A stretch of DNA of 64,000 nucleotides from Fasciolopsis buskii (lineage: Eukaryota > Platyhelminthes > Trematoda > Plagiorchiida > Fasciolidae), in NCBI GenBank assembly GCA_008360955.1, contig LUCM01006116.1:364255-428254 (forward strand). The letters are read 5' to 3'. The notes beneath the pieces are model-generated. The model worked only from the letters and a program-made list of their open reading frames with translations, was not told the DNA's origin and did no database searches. Within the stretch, counting starts at the first letter, position 1; each line of letters starts with the position of its first letter. This document shows positions 12,291-22,700 of this stretch, piece after piece. The position numbers and the translations under genes are program-made.

Positions 12291-13030
12291 CACTATTTGA
12301 AGGGCACATTCGACTCAGTGGGCTGGAGAGGGCAGTTAAGGGCTGTACACCGGGGGTATGACAAGAAAGGTCGTGAACCTGTTGCGAGCATTGTACTCGC
12401 ATAGTTACGGTTGCATAACGGTAGAGGGTTAACTGTCAAGTTCTTTCGAAACAACTTACGGAGTTCGACAAAGGTTTTCCATTTCTGCACTCTTATTTAA
12501 CTTCGTCGTCGACCATGGTAATAGAAGATGCTTTGGAGGTCCTCAGGATGTAGTAATCGAACTGGTAAATGGGGAGAGGATGTGTGACAGTTTACGGAGA
12601 CAACCCTGCGTACCTGTTCGAATCTGCGGAACGTGCTCAGCGTCCACTAGCCAGACTCTCGAGGTCTGAAGCTCGGTTCAGCATGTGCTTCGCACCTTCA
12701 AAGTGTCAAGTGCTGTTACAACACTGGACAACAGTAGTGCCGAACTTGATACTGGATGGAGAACAACTACCGATTGTCCATCATTTCAGTTATCTCAACA
12801 GCTGCGTGTAAAAGTAAGATAGCACACCATTGAATATGAGCACCTGTATCTCCAAGGCTCGAGCGTCTCACACTGGACTGAATTACTTGCGTCTGCCTCG
12901 TATTTCGTCAAAATTGATAAGTATCGTGTGCTGTGCCTCAATAGGCTCAGTTTTGTTATGAGACGTGGAGTTTACGCACCGAAGATGTTTATTGGACTGG
13001 TACCACACTGTTTAAGCTGTTCGTTCGACC
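12290..13030 (+). mobile_element. degenerate LINE copy E, central to C-terminal RT
   Basis: The order of RT motifs is preserved across several frames. An FDSV-like segment (GGCACATTCGACTCAGTG) lies near 12303, GAGCATTGTACTCGCATAGTT near 12388, and the long open piece 12569-12811 encodes FSMCFAPSKCQVLLQ and FSYLNSCV. Stops and frameshifts are frequent. It is more diverged from copies A, B and D than those are from each other, so it is an older insertion. Confidence 0.75.
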
Positions 13031-13736
13031 TCATTTAGATTAGTGTCCGTACATGAGCACTGAACCTTGTATTGACAAAAAGGTACTGGAAGCGGTTAGG
13101 ATGAGGTTCGCGCGTCTAGTGAAATGAACTAGAAACTACCAATTAAGGGAGGCTTACGCTGGTGGACTTTTACTCATTTTAGAAAGGACAACAATAATGA
13201 ACCTTAATAGAGTTTTTCAGAGATGAAGAGTTTGTTGCAGCCCAGTTTACCTCTGCTTAGCAATAGTCCAGTTTTCTTAGGAAATAAGAAGTCTCCCACC
13301 TGTAATATCTTTAAGGGCAATTCACTTACCTGCTGCAGAGCAAAGGCACGGAACTACCTAGTCGTTGAGATGTTCACACTATGCTCGGGGACTAAAATCA
13401 ATATGAACCTTGGTACGACTTGTTATCGTTTGTCTTCTGATTGCTTCAAGTACAGGGGCTCATCAATTTTAACTTCGTTCCTTTTCAATTCCTACAAAGA
13501 TCTGTTCGTTCCTAATGCAGCCACTCTAAGACCAGCCTTATTGCTTTGGGTCGGAGATGAATTTTTCGTAGGTTGATTCTTTGACATTGTTTTCCTGTCT
13601 ACTACTCGGATTGGCCGTTAGTAGCATCTAACATGGAGGATAGATTGACAGTGGTCATTGACCTCGTGAGAGTTTCACTTTTTTCCAATACCAAACTCAT
13701 CCGCTGTTGCCATGCATTGCTGCCATGTGAAGGAGG
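13031..13736. other. no gene seen
   Basis: A 117-codon + frame (13223-13576) exists but has no recognisable domain and no clear splice context. I see no repeat match. Confidence 0.35.
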
Positions 13737-14544
13737 CAAATGTGATGAAAACCACTTCCCGTGGTGAGCTCGGATGAAAGACTGCCATAAACACGAACCG
13801 GCTTCGGCTGTTCACGAACAGAGATTGGAAAAGTAAAATGAATTCCTCTGGGACACCCCTCAATGAGAAGCAGGGCCAGAGAATTGCACGGTTGACTGAA
13901 TCGAATGCCGCTTTCAGATCTAAAAGGAGAGAAATCGTGGGGTCACGGAAGTTGCGGGCAAATCAAACCCCGATCGGATCGGAAACCGGGTTGATTCTTA
14001 TGCATACACCTTTCCCAGGCGCTAAATAATGATACTCGAGGGTGAAGCATAATACCCCCACTCCTCCCCGAGTAGTCTGGATGCGATGCTTACGAAGCCA
14101 ATTAATGTGTGATTTTCACGTGACGACCTAACAACTTTATTGTAAATTGGTCCAATCCAATCACTGGCTCACATCCCTCCTCAAAAATCTGATCCCTTGC
14201 CCGGATTGATCGCAGAAGCCTTGTTAGCCGTGGTGCTAACACTTCGCCACTTTCCTTGAGGGGTGACGAAGATACTCCATTTGGCCCAGTAGCCTTATGC
14301 CTTCATAGGTAGCTTTCCTCCCTAATGACATTCATTTCTGATGGTGGACTGCTATCTGCCTGCATTGGTTCATTCATGAGCAATTAATCTGCCGTGGAAT
14401 TTTCTCCGGCGAGGTTTTAATCGATGCTCCCGAGAGTAAGCCGTCCGATTCTTTGGTCCCTTTACTTAAAAGCAACCCCCCGTGGACCAGTTTTCCCATT
14501 TGATAGATAAAAACTGCAACCACTCCTGATATCTGCAGCTTTTC
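13737..14544 (-). mobile_element. LINE-2 fragment (RT N-terminal part), inverted twin of 21105-21907
   Basis: On the minus strand this encodes an RT segment in several frames: PPSEMNVIREESYLR, then KESGEVLAP.LTRLL, then the palm motif DLKAAFDSVNRAILW, then RGVPEEFILLFQSLF. The AFDSVNR word marks RT motif A, with its catalytic Asp. The whole segment appears to match 21105-21907 base for base in opposite orientation, from GAAGCGG..TTCATTGAGG-type words to AAAAGCTGCAGATATC. It belongs to a LINE subfamily different from copies A-E. It is truncated at both ends and broken by stops. Its right end coincides with a single N at 14545. Confidence 0.8.
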
Positions 14545-14545
14545 N

Positions 14546-15540
14546 TCATTTATCTTTTGGTTACTAGGTGATGCGAAATTGTCAGAAATAGTCAGAATTC
14601 ATTCTGAAAGCCGAAATGATGTGTTCTTATATTGATATTCTTTTAGCAAAGTATATGAAATCAGCATGTTGTGGTTTCTCCAGCCAAGATGAGAACTTTG
14701 TCTACTCGGATCCATCCGTAGAGATTTGTTCTTTAGTTAAATGATCGATCCGGTAACTGAATTTCACATCAAAGATGCAGTTGATCGGTCGGTCGATTAT
14801 GCCCGGAAGATAATCCGTCTGACCCAGTAGCCTTATGCCTTCATAGGTAGCTTTCCTCCCTAATGACATTCATTTCTGATGGTGGACTGCTATCTGCCTG
14901 CGTTGTTTCAATCGTGGGCATGAGTGGGAGGTCCAGTGTGGCGGTGGGCCAACTAAACTGCTGGTTGAAGTTTTCTGCTCAACCCTTCTGAAAATCTTTG
15001 TCGGGGCGTGGTGGAAAGCACGTTCGTAGGTCATAGATGGTGGCTATTAGGAATTGCCGTAACATAGACTGACAGCTTTTGTTTCCAGACTTTTAATCGT
15101 CGAAATTTATCGGCTTGCACGTGGCTGTCAACCGCGTTTGTTTCGCCGGGATTTGCTCTTGTGTCGTCGACTGTTGAGTTGCCATATTTTGTCGCATCAT
15201 TTGCGGAACTCGCAGCCTGGTGGAGTTTGCGGTACTCTTCATTTTTTGTTTAGTTTTTGTTATAAAGTAACAAACTCTTTCATAGTTATCATTTTGAACT
15301 GCACGAATCCCTTTTTCGAACTGTAGCTTCAGCCGTCGATGCCGAAAGGTAGTCAACGAAGTGCCGTATTCTTTGTTCTTTTTCTCAACTCTGGTTGTTC
15401 TTTTGACATATATTCTGCCTCTGAATGTTTGGAATAAAAATGGCTTGTGTTTGTCACAGGTATTGTCTGATGGTGGTTGAATAACGCGGTTGCTGTGCTG
15501 GTTTCGGTATTTGCTACCCAGGAGTGATAGCATCATACGA
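14546..15540 (-). mobile_element. LINE-2 fragment (linker/pre-RT), direct twin of 31161-31945
   Basis: The minus strand carries a 147-codon frame (15093-15536) ending in QQSTTQEQIPAKQTRLTATC. Downstream come degenerate words FNQQFSWPTATLDLP and ADSSPPSEMNVIREESYLR, which resemble the linker just before LINE RT domains. Bases 14546-15330 are nearly identical to 31161-31945 in the same orientation; beyond that the two copies diverge. The 14819-14901 part duplicates 14284-14363 in the neighbouring fragment, so the two pieces are separate copies placed end to end at the N. Confidence 0.65.
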
Positions 15541-15974
15541 TCGCTTGTTGGGAGCTCATTTCCGTCGGTACAAATCGATTTGCCTCCTACGATCTTTCAT
15601 AACAAAATTTCCTCAGAACTTATTTGCTTTTACTTAGCAGTCACCAATCGTCTTGTCGATAGCTTCAGTAAACTGTCCCTTAGTTGATTACCCTGCCCAG
15701 TTCATTGAGATTAATAGCTTATATGGTACTGTTAGCTTCAGAATCTCGGTTGCCTCTTCGCGCCTGCAAAATGAAACTCAGTTTTGTTTACGAATATGTC
15801 TGTTTCACCTCTCGGTTTCAGCGCAAAATGAGAAAATATCCCCTAATGTTGCACAGCGTAAACATGAATAGTCCTGATTCGATAACACAACGCGCTGAGA
15901 GTACATTTCGATATACATTAGCCACATCCCTAGCCTATTTATTTTTACATATTTGTGCTTTGCTCCTTTTGCAG

Positions 15975-16317
15975 TTACCCATGGCTTCTCATCCCAGAAG
16001 CATTGTCGCGCAGAACTACTCTGTGCTCACTGTATCCACAAATCTGGCACATTCTCCGTTCACTCACGATTGTCATGAACACGGAAATGGTGCCTACTCC
16101 ACTGACGCCGTACACGTGCACTCACATCGTTTGTCCCCTCAATTTAGTCCAACTAACGAAGCGATACGGATGGAACAGTGTTCGCTGGATATTGTCAGCG
16201 GTCGAATAAGCCGTGACAGTAGCGGCTTTGGTAGCAGTATTGGGCATTTCGATGGAACCGGTACGAATCCATCTGTTTTCTCAAGCTCCTTCTCACCTGG
16301 GTTTGAGAGTCCTTTGT
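15975..16317 (+). CDS. PRKAG: AMPK gamma candidate exon 1 (disordered N-terminus)
   Basis: A strong acceptor (TTGCTCCTTTTGCAG) precedes 15975, and a GTAAGT donor follows 16317. The frame encodes TTA CCC ATG GCT, so the likely start is the ATG at 15981 (context CCCATGG). The product begins MASHPRSIVAQN and is rich in Ser, His, Pro and Gly, with no domain. It ends in phase 1 (a lone T), and this fits the TG start of the exon at 25226. Such low-complexity sequence resembles the Ser/Pro-rich N-terminal extension of vertebrate gamma2, but direct similarity is too weak to prove homology. The acceptor six bases before the ATG means either a 5' untranslated exon lies upstream or the message is trans-spliced here. 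The open frame continues upstream without a start-like context. Confidence 0.6.
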
Positions 16318-16489
16318 GTAAGTTCCGGTTTTGGTACAATTGTGTTCTGTTCGTAATGTGTTTTGCTTACTTTCATCATTCTGACTTCTACCCACTAAAA
16401 CTTGCTAACTCATCGGGCTCCTGAGTAATTCGTACCAAAAACCGATTGCGCTGAAATACGGTTTTTTATGGATCAGTCATTGGCATTGC

Positions 16490-16872
16490 ATGAGTTCCCT
16501 CTCTTTTATTCAACCTGTCTCTTCTGTCTCTAGCCCAATCTGTTTGCCTCTTCTGCCTACTCATAGTATCTCCATTGATAACACACCCAATACTCGCAAC
16601 GGTTTATTGTCAAGTAGTGTAGTAGGTGGTTTTCAGTCTGTTAGCTCACATTTTCTCAAGCCTCGTCAGCCTCTGAATCTGGGTTCCTTCAATGTGCGCA
16701 CTTTAATGCAGGCTGGCCAACAGGCGTGTTTGGCTATGACAGTGGACTCACTTTCGATTGATGTCTGCTGTGTGAGTGAAACACGAATTCAGGATTCGAG
16801 TAGAGTAATTCAGCTAACTGCGCCAAACGTCTCGTCAAGATATTTTCTTCGCACTTCAGGAGACGAAGCAGC
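16490..16872 (+). mobile_element. LINE copy C, 5' end and endonuclease N-terminus
   Basis: An open frame encodes LNLGSFNVRTLMQAGQ and then IDVCCVSETRIQDSS. These are the N-terminal motifs of an AP-type endonuclease; the Asn of FNVRT and the Glu of SETRI are the usual metal-site residues. The sequence matches 53885-54240 of copy D with scattered changes, including the upstream CAACCTGTCTCTTCTGTCTC region. Similarity stops at GACGAAGCAGCT (16872); after a short junction the element continues in opposite orientation. Confidence 0.85.
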
Positions 16873-16894
16873 TCTGGCGTCAATAATTACAGGC

Positions 16895-18770
16895 GTGAGA
16901 TGGGACACCCTCGCCAAACGCCACAAGTTGTTTCGAATGAACGTGACAGTTCACCGTATACCCTAACACGATCGTAGGTATGCGAGTACAATGCTCGCAA
17001 CAGGTTCACAAACTTCGTTGGCATACCCTTCCGGTGGAGAGCACTGAGTAGTGCCGGTCGATCCACGGACTCGAAAGCACCTTTCAAGTCGAGGAAAACT
17101 ACGATTGTAGGGCGGCGGTGCGTGTGGCGCGTTTCGAGTATCTGTCGGAGAGTGAATATCTGGTCGATGCAACCTCGACCTGGCCGAAATACGGCCTGTT
17201 GTTCGCGGATATTACTCTCGCGAATCGGTGTTAAACGGCGCAGCATTATCGAAGCTAACACCTTCGTAACTATCGGAATTAAACTAATCCCACGATGATT
17301 GCTGCAGCACTCCAGTGGTAACCCTGTCTTGTAGTTGGCTGTGGCCGAGGAGCTAATGGCCAATCAGTTGGACTGCACGCCCACGATAGCTTGGGAGCGC
17401 TCCTGCGTTTGAAATCATTTGACATGACCAAGGAGCGTAAGTGATTGTCGATTCGATCGACTTATCCTCACCCAATTTTGCAAAATATAGATTCGGTGAG
17501 GAATGGTCGTCGGATGCGCGCAGAGAGATGAGAGAGTTGCTTAGATAGAAGAGCGAATACATGCGACTGCCACTTCCTACTTGTGTAACGCGTGCGGGAT
17601 ATCCGGTAGAGGTGACACATGTCTGTGTGTTGGCGCATTACGGGCAGACTGGTGTGCGCTGTGTACCCCTTTAAGATGTTTGCACATGAAGCTGCCAAGA
17701 CGTTCGAGAGCTAGATGACGACATCTTGCCGTGTGGCTTAGACACGCTCTAAAACTCGATCCTTGGAAATGTGTCTGCTGTCGGCGCGCCGCGCTTCGCG
17801 CAAGCTATAGTGTTTTTCATATAGTCTTCCGTGTCTCACCAGGCGTGAGTGGTACCTCAGCTGTTCGCGAGGCCTGTCTCCATTCTTATCGTACACGACT
17901 TCCATAACCGAAGTTCGCCGGCCCAACCGCTGTCGCTAATAAGCTTTTTTAAATCCGTCTCAGGAGTCTGACCTTGACTAAGCGGACAAGAGATCCGTGC
18001 TTCATTTCTCGGGTTACCTTAACGCACACCAGCTCTGTTCACGTATGTCCTAATAGCGTTACCGTCAACTGTCCGCTGGCAAACGTTGACCATCTTATTC
18101 CATAACGTTGCGCAAGTAGCGCTCGCTGTTTGCCTCCAGGCTTCGTAGCCGTTTACTCGACATTCAGATTAGCGACCCTTGCCGTGAGGGGCAGTCGTGT
18201 CGTTGATGATAGCGCTAGATCTGGGACCATGAAAGCCACAATGTGGCTGCCAAACGCATAACCCTTGCTTAACGTGATTCCACTGCTTCATTACGTTGGC
18301 GTGCTAGGCGTCGAAGTTCTAGGTTGTATTACCTTGAAGCCGATTATTGGGGCTGGTCACAGCTGTTGCGAACAGCCGAATCAGACACGTTCGCAGCCAG
18401 TCGCGGATTTGTGACCGCTTGATGGCCATTGAAACCGGGGCGAAAATCGCATTAAAACCTAACGCATGGTCCGGCTTCGACGTCTGTGTCCCAGTATGAT
18501 TACAGTTCTGGACAGAACCGCGCCAACGGTAGCTAACTCCGAATATGGTCAAATCTGACTCAAAGTACCTGTCGCCGGCTTAGAGCGCCAGGTCGGCGGT
18601 GCGAAAGCGAACTGTGTCGAAAATTCGTAACTAAGATTTAGGAAATAAATGATTATTCTGGCACAGAATTTGGAGAAGTCTTTCTCCGTTGTCTGTTCGC
18701 TTGTGCAGGCAAGGCGCATCGCCCATCTAAACAGGACTCCGATGCACTCAGTTTCCAACTTGTGCATTAA
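16895..18770 (-). mobile_element. LINE copy C, inverted middle segment (endonuclease C-terminus to mid-RT)
   Basis: Reading the minus strand from 18770 to 16895 gives, in element order: the endonuclease end (VSYRWRGSVQN, then SDHAL), the linker (GRRTSVMEVVYDKNGD), and the RT fingers and palm. The palm part is open at 16887-17363, with CSNHRGISLIPIVTKVLASI, REQQAVFRPGRGCIDQ and DLKGAFESVDRPALL. The catalytic Asp of motif A is kept (FLDLKGAF). Similarity ends at CGVWRGCPIS, before the YADD box. Orientation is opposite to the flanking C pieces. Stops and frameshifts occur outside the open RT block. Confidence 0.85.
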
Positions 18771-19203
18771 GTCCCTGCACCCTACAATATCAGAGCGTTT
18801 GCTCTTCGCGAACAAGAGTGACGAGGTTTATGTTTGGAAGATAGCCTTGCTGTCGTCTTTTTCTCTTCGATTATCAGGTTTGTCTGATTTTGTGGTGGGT
18901 GTCCGTTGTGTGCTTGTGGATTTGTGGATTGCGCTGACGCGGTGGTTGGGAAGTGGGTGGGATTGAGCTGTTGGGTCCGTGGGTGTGTTTTGCGAGGGGG
19001 CTAATTGATTGAGCTGTTGTTTTACGGCTTAACAATAAGCGTTTGAGAGTTTTAGTTCGTGTACGTCTGACGTATGTCCCTTGGCAGCTTGCTCAATGGC
19101 ACTACCAAGCGACTGTTTTGGTTCGCGTGGTGCGATCAATGTAAAAGGGCTTGCTTCAGCCTCCTCACTCAGACTATTCCTACACACGTTGACCACAGCT
19201 TTT

Positions 19204-19213
19204 NNNNNNNNNN
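19204..19213. other. assembly gap (10 N)
   Basis: Ten consecutive N sit immediately before the + strand LINE 3' segment. The true size of the gap is unknown, and it may hide the missing RT catalytic region of copy C. Confidence 0.95.
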
Positions 19214-19860
19214 GTTCGTCGGTTGGAGGTTTTCGACAACCGATGTTTACGTAGTATGGCTAGGATTGGATGGAGTGACCGGGTGAGTAATATTGAGGTT
19301 AGGAATCTGGTATTGGGTGCCATTTCTGAGAATAGCTTGCTTCAGCGTATGAAACTTAGTAGACTACGCTGGTTGGGTCACGTGTTGCGTATGACAAACA
19401 CTCGTCTACCATACCGTGCCTTATTTTGTGTTCCTCCTAAGGAATGGAAGAAGCCATGTGGAGGCCGACAGATGACGTGGCAACGAGGGATGAGAAAATG
19501 TACAGCGAAGTTAGGCAAAGTAGGTATCTCACGCCTTCGTGGTTGGGGTCCGAAAGACTTGTCGACTTGCTGGCTGGAGACACTGAAGGATATGGCGGTG
19601 AACCGTGAACAGTGGCGATCGTGTTGTCATTTTCTATCGAATCAAAATGATTGAAAACACGTGCGTTTGTACAGTTAGACTGTGTTCCGTGTGTTGGCTG
19701 CAGCAGCATCTTATCTTTTTCCGCCTGCGTAGTTCCAATCCCTGTTCCCATTAAATATTCACTCTTTTTATATAAACGTGTAATTCTGGGGAAAGGCATC
19801 GGTCAGTGAGGCTTGCCTTGCTGTTTAACGCTGAACGATTATGATGATGTTTGCATGAGC
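19214..19860 (+). mobile_element. LINE copy C, 3' segment (RT C-terminal domain and 3' end)
   Basis: An open frame (19223-19654) encodes VFDNRCLRSMARIGWSDRV, RLRWLGHVLRM and GWGPKDLSTCWLETL, ending in EQWRSCCHFL. This is the complete C-terminal domain of the LINE. The 3' untranslated end runs through AGGCATCGGTCAGTGAGGC to CGCTGAACGATTATGATGATG, and a similar ending is visible at 57120-57140 in copy D. The sequence is less similar to A, B and D than they are to one another, and it lacks their 32-bp palindrome (it reads CTACCATACCGTGCC). Confidence 0.85.
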
Positions 19861-21104
19861 GGTCAACACAAGCCAACACCACAGTTCAGGTTCGATGCAA
19901 TTCTGAGTCTCCTTAAATTGGGACCGAAAATGTTACAAGATTTACCCAAAGCTTGCCGTCAGTCCCAGCTTTGTTGGACACATGACAAAGCAAACCAATC
20001 CCAGTCATGCTCGTCGCAGTGCGACTAGGCGGTCCACCAAGACAGTGAACCAGAATACAAAGCCACCAGAGATCATAAAGGGTCGTTTTGAGCCGTTCAG
20101 ATATTTGGCTGAACGGAATGGACGTTAGGGTCAAACGACTGGTCATTTGTGTAATGAATAAACTTCATGGATAATAGTCACCTAATCATCAAAATGAAGC
20201 TGCAAGTCATCGAGGTAAGACGAAAACAGGGTACGTAACAATGAAGACTTAGAACTGCGGTCGACTTAGCGATCAAGTCGAGTACGAGAATGCAATACCC
20301 CGAGGAAGAAAAATTCTCTTTTTCGAGCTTATCTGAAGAAGTTCAGTCCAATTTTCAGCCTTACACCACTCTATTCTAGTTTTGGTTGCTATGTCGAACC
20401 ACCATCTATTCCAGGGAGAAGAGAACTAGAAATACTGAAACAAATATACAGATCAGAATGATGTCCAATGCAACAATTCTACTGGCCGCGGTTTGGAATT
20501 ATGTTGTACCTTTAGCGCCCAACTTAGCTACTTAGCGGAGACAAAAAAACACATCGAGGTCCATTTGCTATCTCCGTTGGTCTTTCAACGATAACGGTGA
20601 TCGCCTCATCCAAGCGTACTTTTGGCGAACACCAACTTATGTCATAAAAAGCGACATCGGTTCAGTTGAAACCCTCCTTCATCTTCACAGCATTGTTATC
20701 AGGCTGATCATTATTGCCGTTGGTCACTAATGGCGTAAATCAATCGAACATTGTCGATCATGCTGATTTCGTACACCCTTCTGTCTGGTTTTGGATGATA
20801 ACCGCCGACTTCAGTTGCAGTTGGGGCTTTGGACGCAGTTCTGGTCATATTAAAATGCTGACCACTCCAGTGAAGAGATGGTGAAGAGCTAAAAAATGTC
20901 ACTCTTAGAGGCAACTGGGACTCAACATCGGAAGCACAATGGGCCTAAGAAAGTTAGATGTCTTCAGTATCACCCCATTGCAGATCCGATGACCAGATGC
21001 CACGTACAGTAAAAAGCGCATATCGTTTAGACGACACGTTGCCTGGTGTCTAAAAAACGATCGCCGTCGGTGATTGATACGGGAGTTTTTAGAAGTAGAA
21101 AAGC

Positions 21105-22700
21105 TGCAGATATCAGGAGTGGTTGCAGTTTTTATCTATCAAATGGGAAAACTGGTCCACGGGGGGTTGCTTTTAAGTAAAGGGACCAAAGAATCGGACG
21201 GCTTACTCTCGGGAGCATCGATTAAAACCTCGCCGGAGAAAATTCCACGGCAGATTAATTGCTCATGAATGAACCAATGCAGGCAGATAGCAGTCCACCA
21301 TCAGAAATGAATGTCATTAGGGAGGAAAGCTACCTATGAAGGCATAAGGCTACTGGGCCAAATGGAGTATCTTCGTCACCCCTCAAGGAAAGTGGCGAAG
21401 TGTTAGCACCACGGCTAACAAGGCTTCTGCGATCAATCCGGGCAAGGGATCAGATTTTTGAGGAGGGATGTGAGCCAGTGATTGGATTGGACCAATTTAC
21501 AATAAAGTTGTTAGGTCGTCACGTGAAAATCACACATTAATTGGCTTCGTAAGCATCGCATCCAGACTACTCGGGGAGGAGTGGGGGTATTATGCTTCAC
21601 CCTCGAGTATCATTATTTAGCGCCTGGGAAAGGTGTATGCATAAGAATCAACCCGGTTTCCGATCCGATCGGGGTTTGATTTGCCCGCAACTTCCGTGAC
21701 CCCACGATTTCTCTCCTTTTAGATCTGAAAGCGGCATTCGATTCAGTCAACCGTGCAATTCTCTGGCCCTGCTTCTCATTGAGGGGTGTCCCAGAGGAAT
21801 TCATTTTACTTTTCCAATCTCTGTTCGTGAACAGCCGAAGCCGGTTCGTGTTTATGGCAGTCTTTCATCCGAGCTCACCACGGGAAGTGGTTTTCATCAC
21901 ATTTGCCCTCTTCTCACCTTTTCAAATTTTTTCGTTAAAATGTTAATTGATGTCGCCATATCCTCATGTGTTTAGGGTGGCATGGACGTTTACTCACATC
22001 GAAAACGGTCTGACTTAAAATGTGCAGACCATGTTGTGATCCTATGCAATGACCAAATTAAGTTTGCAAGTATTTCTCCTCCCGACGAATTGCAGTTGAG
22101 TTATTTCAATGCGTTTCGTTTCATAGCTGTGTTTGCTCGAACCCGAACCTTGTTCTTGTTGAGGACGAAGTGAATGAGGTAGATAAATTCAGTTACTAAG
22201 ATAGCTACACTACACCTGGTGGTCGTATATCATCGGATGAAATGTCTCTATGTATATGGAAAATCCGACCAGCATTCACCAACTTGAGTAATCTGCAACA
22301 TCACGATGACATGCGCTCATCCATCAAAAGTCGAGTATGGACGGCAACAGTAGGATCAGTACTGCGATGCAGCTCACAAACAGGTCCGATGCACACGGGA
22401 AATCTGCGAAAGTTTCGATGTTCGAACACTGTTGTCACCCTAGTATTAGTGGACTTTGGTGGCAGAATCTCGTGAGTAATTTGCGTGTTAGATACAATGT
22501 ACTGAGTTCTATGATCCAACATTTGCACCACGGACAGAATCTGCAGTGACTAAGATGGTTGAGATTTGTTTTGCTTGCACCCACAAAATGACTGCCTCGT
22601 TGAACGCTATCCGCTGAGGTAGGTAATGGTTAGAGGATGAGTTGAGGTGGTCAGTCGGTGGCATAACAAAGGGATATGGAAGCCCTAACCTGTGGACCAG
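21105..22700 (+). mobile_element. LINE-2 relic, RT N-terminal to C-terminal
   Basis: Motifs occur in order across several frames: PPSEMNVIREES near 21298, KESGEVLAPRLTRLL near 21384, DLKAAFDSVNRAIL near 21723, RGVPEEFILLFQSL near 21781, SDLKCADHVVIL near 22012 (a decayed YADD box, read CADH), FEHCCHPSISGLWWQN near 22410, and an LRWL word near 22552. The left 800 bp are the inverted twin of 13737-14544. Stops, frameshifts and loss of the YADD aspartate pair show that it is dead. It lies in the first large intron of the AMPK gamma gene, in the same orientation. Confidence 0.7.

Noticed and set aside
15138..15326. Leucine/cysteine-rich + strand frame
   Set aside because: It is the antisense shadow of the minus-strand LINE-2 linker frame, and it is present again in the 31.7-kb twin.
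15684..15974. Upstream extension of the first candidate exon in the same frame
   Set aside because: The stretch is hydrophobic and pyrimidine-rich with no good start context, and it contains the strong acceptor at 15974. It reads better as intron or 5' flanking sequence.
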